From Streptomyces sp. NRRL F-5135 (lineage in GTDB: Bacteria; Actinomycetota; Actinomycetes; Streptomycetales; Streptomycetaceae): 64,000 nucleotides of DNA. Location of the stretch: the NCBI RefSeq assembly GCF_000719775.1, contig NZ_JOHR01000007.1, positions 372,001 through 436,000 on the forward strand. The letters run 5' to 3'. A program made the translations under genes and the position numbers. The stretch's first letter is position 1; every line of letters begins with the position of its first letter. The notes beneath the pieces were generated by a model. The model ran no database searches and was not told the DNA's origin. It saw only the letters and a list, made by a program, of their open reading frames with translations. Positions 61,924 through 64,000 of the stretch are shown here, in pieces.

Positions 61924-62727
61924 ATGCCCGATGCCCTGCCCGAGCCCGGTACCCCCGCCGCGTTCGCCGCCGCCCTGCGCCGCCGCGAACGCCTCGTCGG
62001 CTACTGGTCCGTCCTCGACTCCCCCGTCTCCACCGAACGCATCGCCCGCCTCGGCTACGACTACGTCGCCCTCGACGCCCAGCACGGCCTGATCGAATAC
62101 TCCGGCCTGCTCGCCTCCCTCACCGCCATCGACACCAAGGGCAGCACCGCCGTCGGCCTCGTCCGCGCCGAGGCCAACGACCCCGCGCCCATCGGCCGCG
62201 CCCTCGACGCGGGCGCGGCGGGCGTCATCGTGCCCCTCATCGACACCGCCCAGGACGCCGCCGACGCCGTGGCCGCCGTCCGTTACCCGCCGCACGGGGT
62301 GCGTTCGTACGGCCCCATGCGCGCGGCCCTCCGTATCGGCCCCGACCCGGCCGAGGCGCACGCCCAGACCGTCGTCCTCGCCATGATCGAGACCGCCCAG
62401 GGGCTGGCCAACGTCACCGACATCTGCGCCACCCCCGGCCTCGACGGCATCTACATCGGCCCCTCCGACCTGCGCATCGCACTCGGTGGCGCGAGTTCCA
62501 CCGACCCCGCCCTCGACGAGCCCTTCGAGCGCGCCCTCGACACCATCCGTCGCGCCGCCGAGCAGGCGGGCATCGCCGCGGGCATCCACACCGCCGACGG
62601 TGCCACCGCCGCCCGTCGCCTCGCCCAGGGGTTCACGTTCGCCACCGTCTCCAGCGACCTCACCCACCTCGAACAGATCGCCCGCCACCACCTCACCGAC
62701 GCCCGTACCGCCGGCGGCCAGGGATGA
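61924..62727 (+). CDS. HpcH/HpaI-family class II aldolase
   Basis: A 267-residue metal-dependent aldolase of the HpcH/HpaI group that splits 2-keto-3-deoxy sugar acids or related hydroxy-keto acids to pyruvate and an aldehyde. YDYVALDAQHGLIEY carries the catalytic His/Asp, GAAGVIVPLIDTAQDA and AMIETAQGLANV (metal Glu) and GLDGIYIGPSDLRIAL (metal Asp) follow. It overlaps the dehydrogenase gene as ATGA, marking one operon. The palindrome array upstream predicts substrate-controlled expression. Confidence 0.9.
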   Translation: MPDALPEPGTPAAFAAALRRRERLVGYWSVLDSPVSTERIARLGYDYVALDAQHGLIEYSGLLASLTAIDTKGSTAVGLVRAEANDPAPIGRALDAGAAGVIVPLIDTAQDAADAVAAVRYPPHGVRSYGPMRAALRIGPDPAEAHAQTVVLAMIETAQGLANVTDICATPGLDGIYIGPSDLRIALGGASSTDPALDEPFERALDTIRRAAEQAGIAAGIHTADGATAARRLAQGFTFATVSSDLTHLEQIARHHLTDARTAGGQG

Positions 62728-63713
62728 CCGGGGCAGCCGGCGGGGGCGGGCTCGGGGCCTCGGCCACCACCACACTCGTCACCACGCCCACCTTCGCCCG
62801 CTTCTCGCCCGACCCCTGGGAACTCCTCGACCGAGCGGGCGCCGGACCGCTGCGCCCCGTCGAAGGCGCCGCGCTGCCGGCCGATGAACTGCTGGCGCGG
62901 GTCCCCGACGCCGACGCCCTGATCGTCGGCATGGACGCGATCACGGCCGAGGTCATCGACGCGGGACCCCGGCTCAAGGTCATCGCCAAACACGGGGTGG
63001 GCGTGGACACCATCGACCTCGACGCGGCGCGCGCCCGCGGCGTCCAGGTCGTCTGCGCGCCGGGCAGCAACTCCCGGGCCGTCGCCGAGTTCACGTTCGG
63101 TCTGATCCTGGACGCCTCGCGCCGCATCACCGCCTCGCACACCCGGGTGGCGGCCGGCGACTGGCCCAAGCTGTTCGGCCCGGAACTCGCCGGGAAGACC
63201 CTGGCCGTCGTCGGCTTCGGCCGGATCGGACGGCTGCTCACCGGCTACGCGCTGGCCTTCGGCATGACCGTGCTCGCCCATGACCCGTACGTCGGCGGCG
63301 CGGACATCGAAGCCCTCGGCGCACAGCCCGCCGCGCTCGACGACTGCCTCACCCGGGCGGACGTCGTCAGCCTCCACCTGCCCGCCGACCCGGCCGCCGG
63401 CCCCCTGCTGGACCGCCGTCGGCTCACCGCCATGAAGCCGGGCGCGCTGCTGGTCAACGCGGCACGCGGCGGCCTGATCGACGAGGCGGCACTCGCCGAG
63501 TTGCTCAACGACGGGCACCTGGGCGGGGCGGCGCTGGACGCGTTCGCCCATGAGCCGCTGGGCGACAGCCCGTTGCGTCACGCGCCGAACGTCCTGCTCA
63601 CCTCGCACATGGCCGCGTGCAGCAACGAGGCGAACCGCGCGATGGGCATGCTGGTCGCCGAGGACGTCGTACGCGTCCTGGCGGGCGAACCCCCGCTGCG
63701 GCCGGCTCTCTGA
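62724..63713 (+). CDS. D-isomer specific 2-hydroxyacid dehydrogenase (SerA-like)
   Basis: A 329-residue NAD-dependent dehydrogenase. The cofactor domain has VVGFGRIGRLL (GxGxxG); the catalytic set is Arg in NAARGG, Glu in FAHEPL and His in LTSHMAACS. Substrate-domain strands begin TTTLVTTPTFARFSP. Paired with the aldolase, it may reduce a 2-keto acid or oxidise a 2-hydroxy acid in sugar-acid breakdown. A third gene probably follows at 63936. Confidence 0.9.
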   Translation: MTGAAGGGGLGASATTTLVTTPTFARFSPDPWELLDRAGAGPLRPVEGAALPADELLARVPDADALIVGMDAITAEVIDAGPRLKVIAKHGVGVDTIDLDAARARGVQVVCAPGSNSRAVAEFTFGLILDASRRITASHTRVAAGDWPKLFGPELAGKTLAVVGFGRIGRLLTGYALAFGMTVLAHDPYVGGADIEALGAQPAALDDCLTRADVVSLHLPADPAAGPLLDRRRLTAMKPGALLVNAARGGLIDEAALAELLNDGHLGGAALDAFAHEPLGDSPLRHAPNVLLTSHMAACSNEANRAMGMLVAEDVVRVLAGEPPLRPAL

Positions 63714-63935
63714 CCGGTGCCGGGAGGGGGACCAGGGCGTCCCTCCTCGGCCACCTCGGCCCGGCCGGGCCCTGCCCGGCGCGGCCGTCCGTTCCCGCAC
63801 TGCCGACGCCGGCCCCCCTCGGTCGCACTCCCCGCTTGTCCCCGCTCCCCACACCCGTCCTCCCTCACCTCCCGATCTCCCGATCTCCCCCATCTCCGCG
63901 CCGGCGACGAGGCCGGCCGACGCCAAGGATCCGTC

Positions 63936-64000
63936 ATGCCGAAAACGACGACACGGACGACGACGTCCGCCGCCCCGGGTGCCACGGCAGAGCCGCCCGA
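63936..64000 (+). CDS. Start of a downstream gene, truncated by the window
   Basis: An ATG with AAGGA six bases upstream opens a frame (MPKTTTRTTTSAAPG) that is still open at the window edge. Too short to identify; position suggests a third member of the aldolase/dehydrogenase operon, though a 220-bp GC-rich gap separates them. Confidence 0.45.
   Translation, partial: MPKTTTRTTTSAAPGATAEPP

Overview
The window is high-GC chromosomal actinobacterial DNA, almost certainly Streptomyces. Supporting signs are codon use with G/C at nearly every third position, frequent GTG and TTG starts, many ATGA-type gene overlaps, apparent leaderless promoters, coenzyme F420 metabolism, an XRE/DUF397 pair, sugar ABC permeases without their own ATPase, DmdR-like iron boxes and an actinobacterial type-A RNase P RNA. 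No CRISPR array, complete insertion sequence or tRNA gene was seen.

Layout. 1-10 kb: a truncated AfsR-type SARP regulator, an M50 site-2-type protease, an XRE regulator divergent from a methionine aminopeptidase, an F420:NADPH oxidoreductase, an MFS exporter, a second methionine aminopeptidase, and a heme oxygenase behind an iron box. 10.4-16.2 kb: a sugar-acid locus with a FadR-type GntR regulator, a matching operator, a binding lipoprotein, two permeases and a D-mannonate dehydratase. 16.3-27.4 kb: small or accessory genes (two SMI1/KNR4-like genes, one frameshifted; NTF2-like; PhzF-like; XRE/DUF397; three alpha/beta hydrolases; TetR and AraC regulators; a VOC protein). 27.7-36.2 kb: a UvrA-like ABC ATPase, then a TetR-flanked cassette of UDP-glucose dehydrogenase, GT1 glycosyltransferase and DHA2 exporter. 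36.2-47.7 kb: an HtaA heme protein, a lipoprotein, a Prim-Pol-like protein, TetR, dimethylargininase, an Rsm22-like methyltransferase, a Bcr/CflA exporter and a Gfo/Idh/MocA oxidoreductase. 47.8-53.9 kb: two separate AraC-type regulator plus small secreted protein pairs flanking rnpB, yaaA and a membrane-anchored XRE-ricin protein. 54-64 kb: KDPG aldolase, the Nif3 / zinc-ribbon / RNase H-phosphatase cluster, an iron-box-controlled siderophore-binding lipoprotein, and an operon of HpcH/HpaI aldolase, 2-hydroxyacid dehydrogenase and the start of a third gene.

Themes. Iron and heme: heme oxygenase, HtaA and a siderophore-binding protein, two of them behind TTAGG-N4-CCTAA boxes. Sugar acids: uptake and ManD at 10-16 kb, KDPG aldolase at 54 kb, and aldolase/dehydrogenase at 62 kb, several with inverted-repeat operators. 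Chemical defence: the UvrA-like ATPase and the sugar-nucleotide/glycosyltransferase/exporter cassette, which could conjugate a xenobiotic with a sugar (perhaps glucuronic acid) and export it. That cassette is the most interesting candidate system here, although its substrate is inference only.
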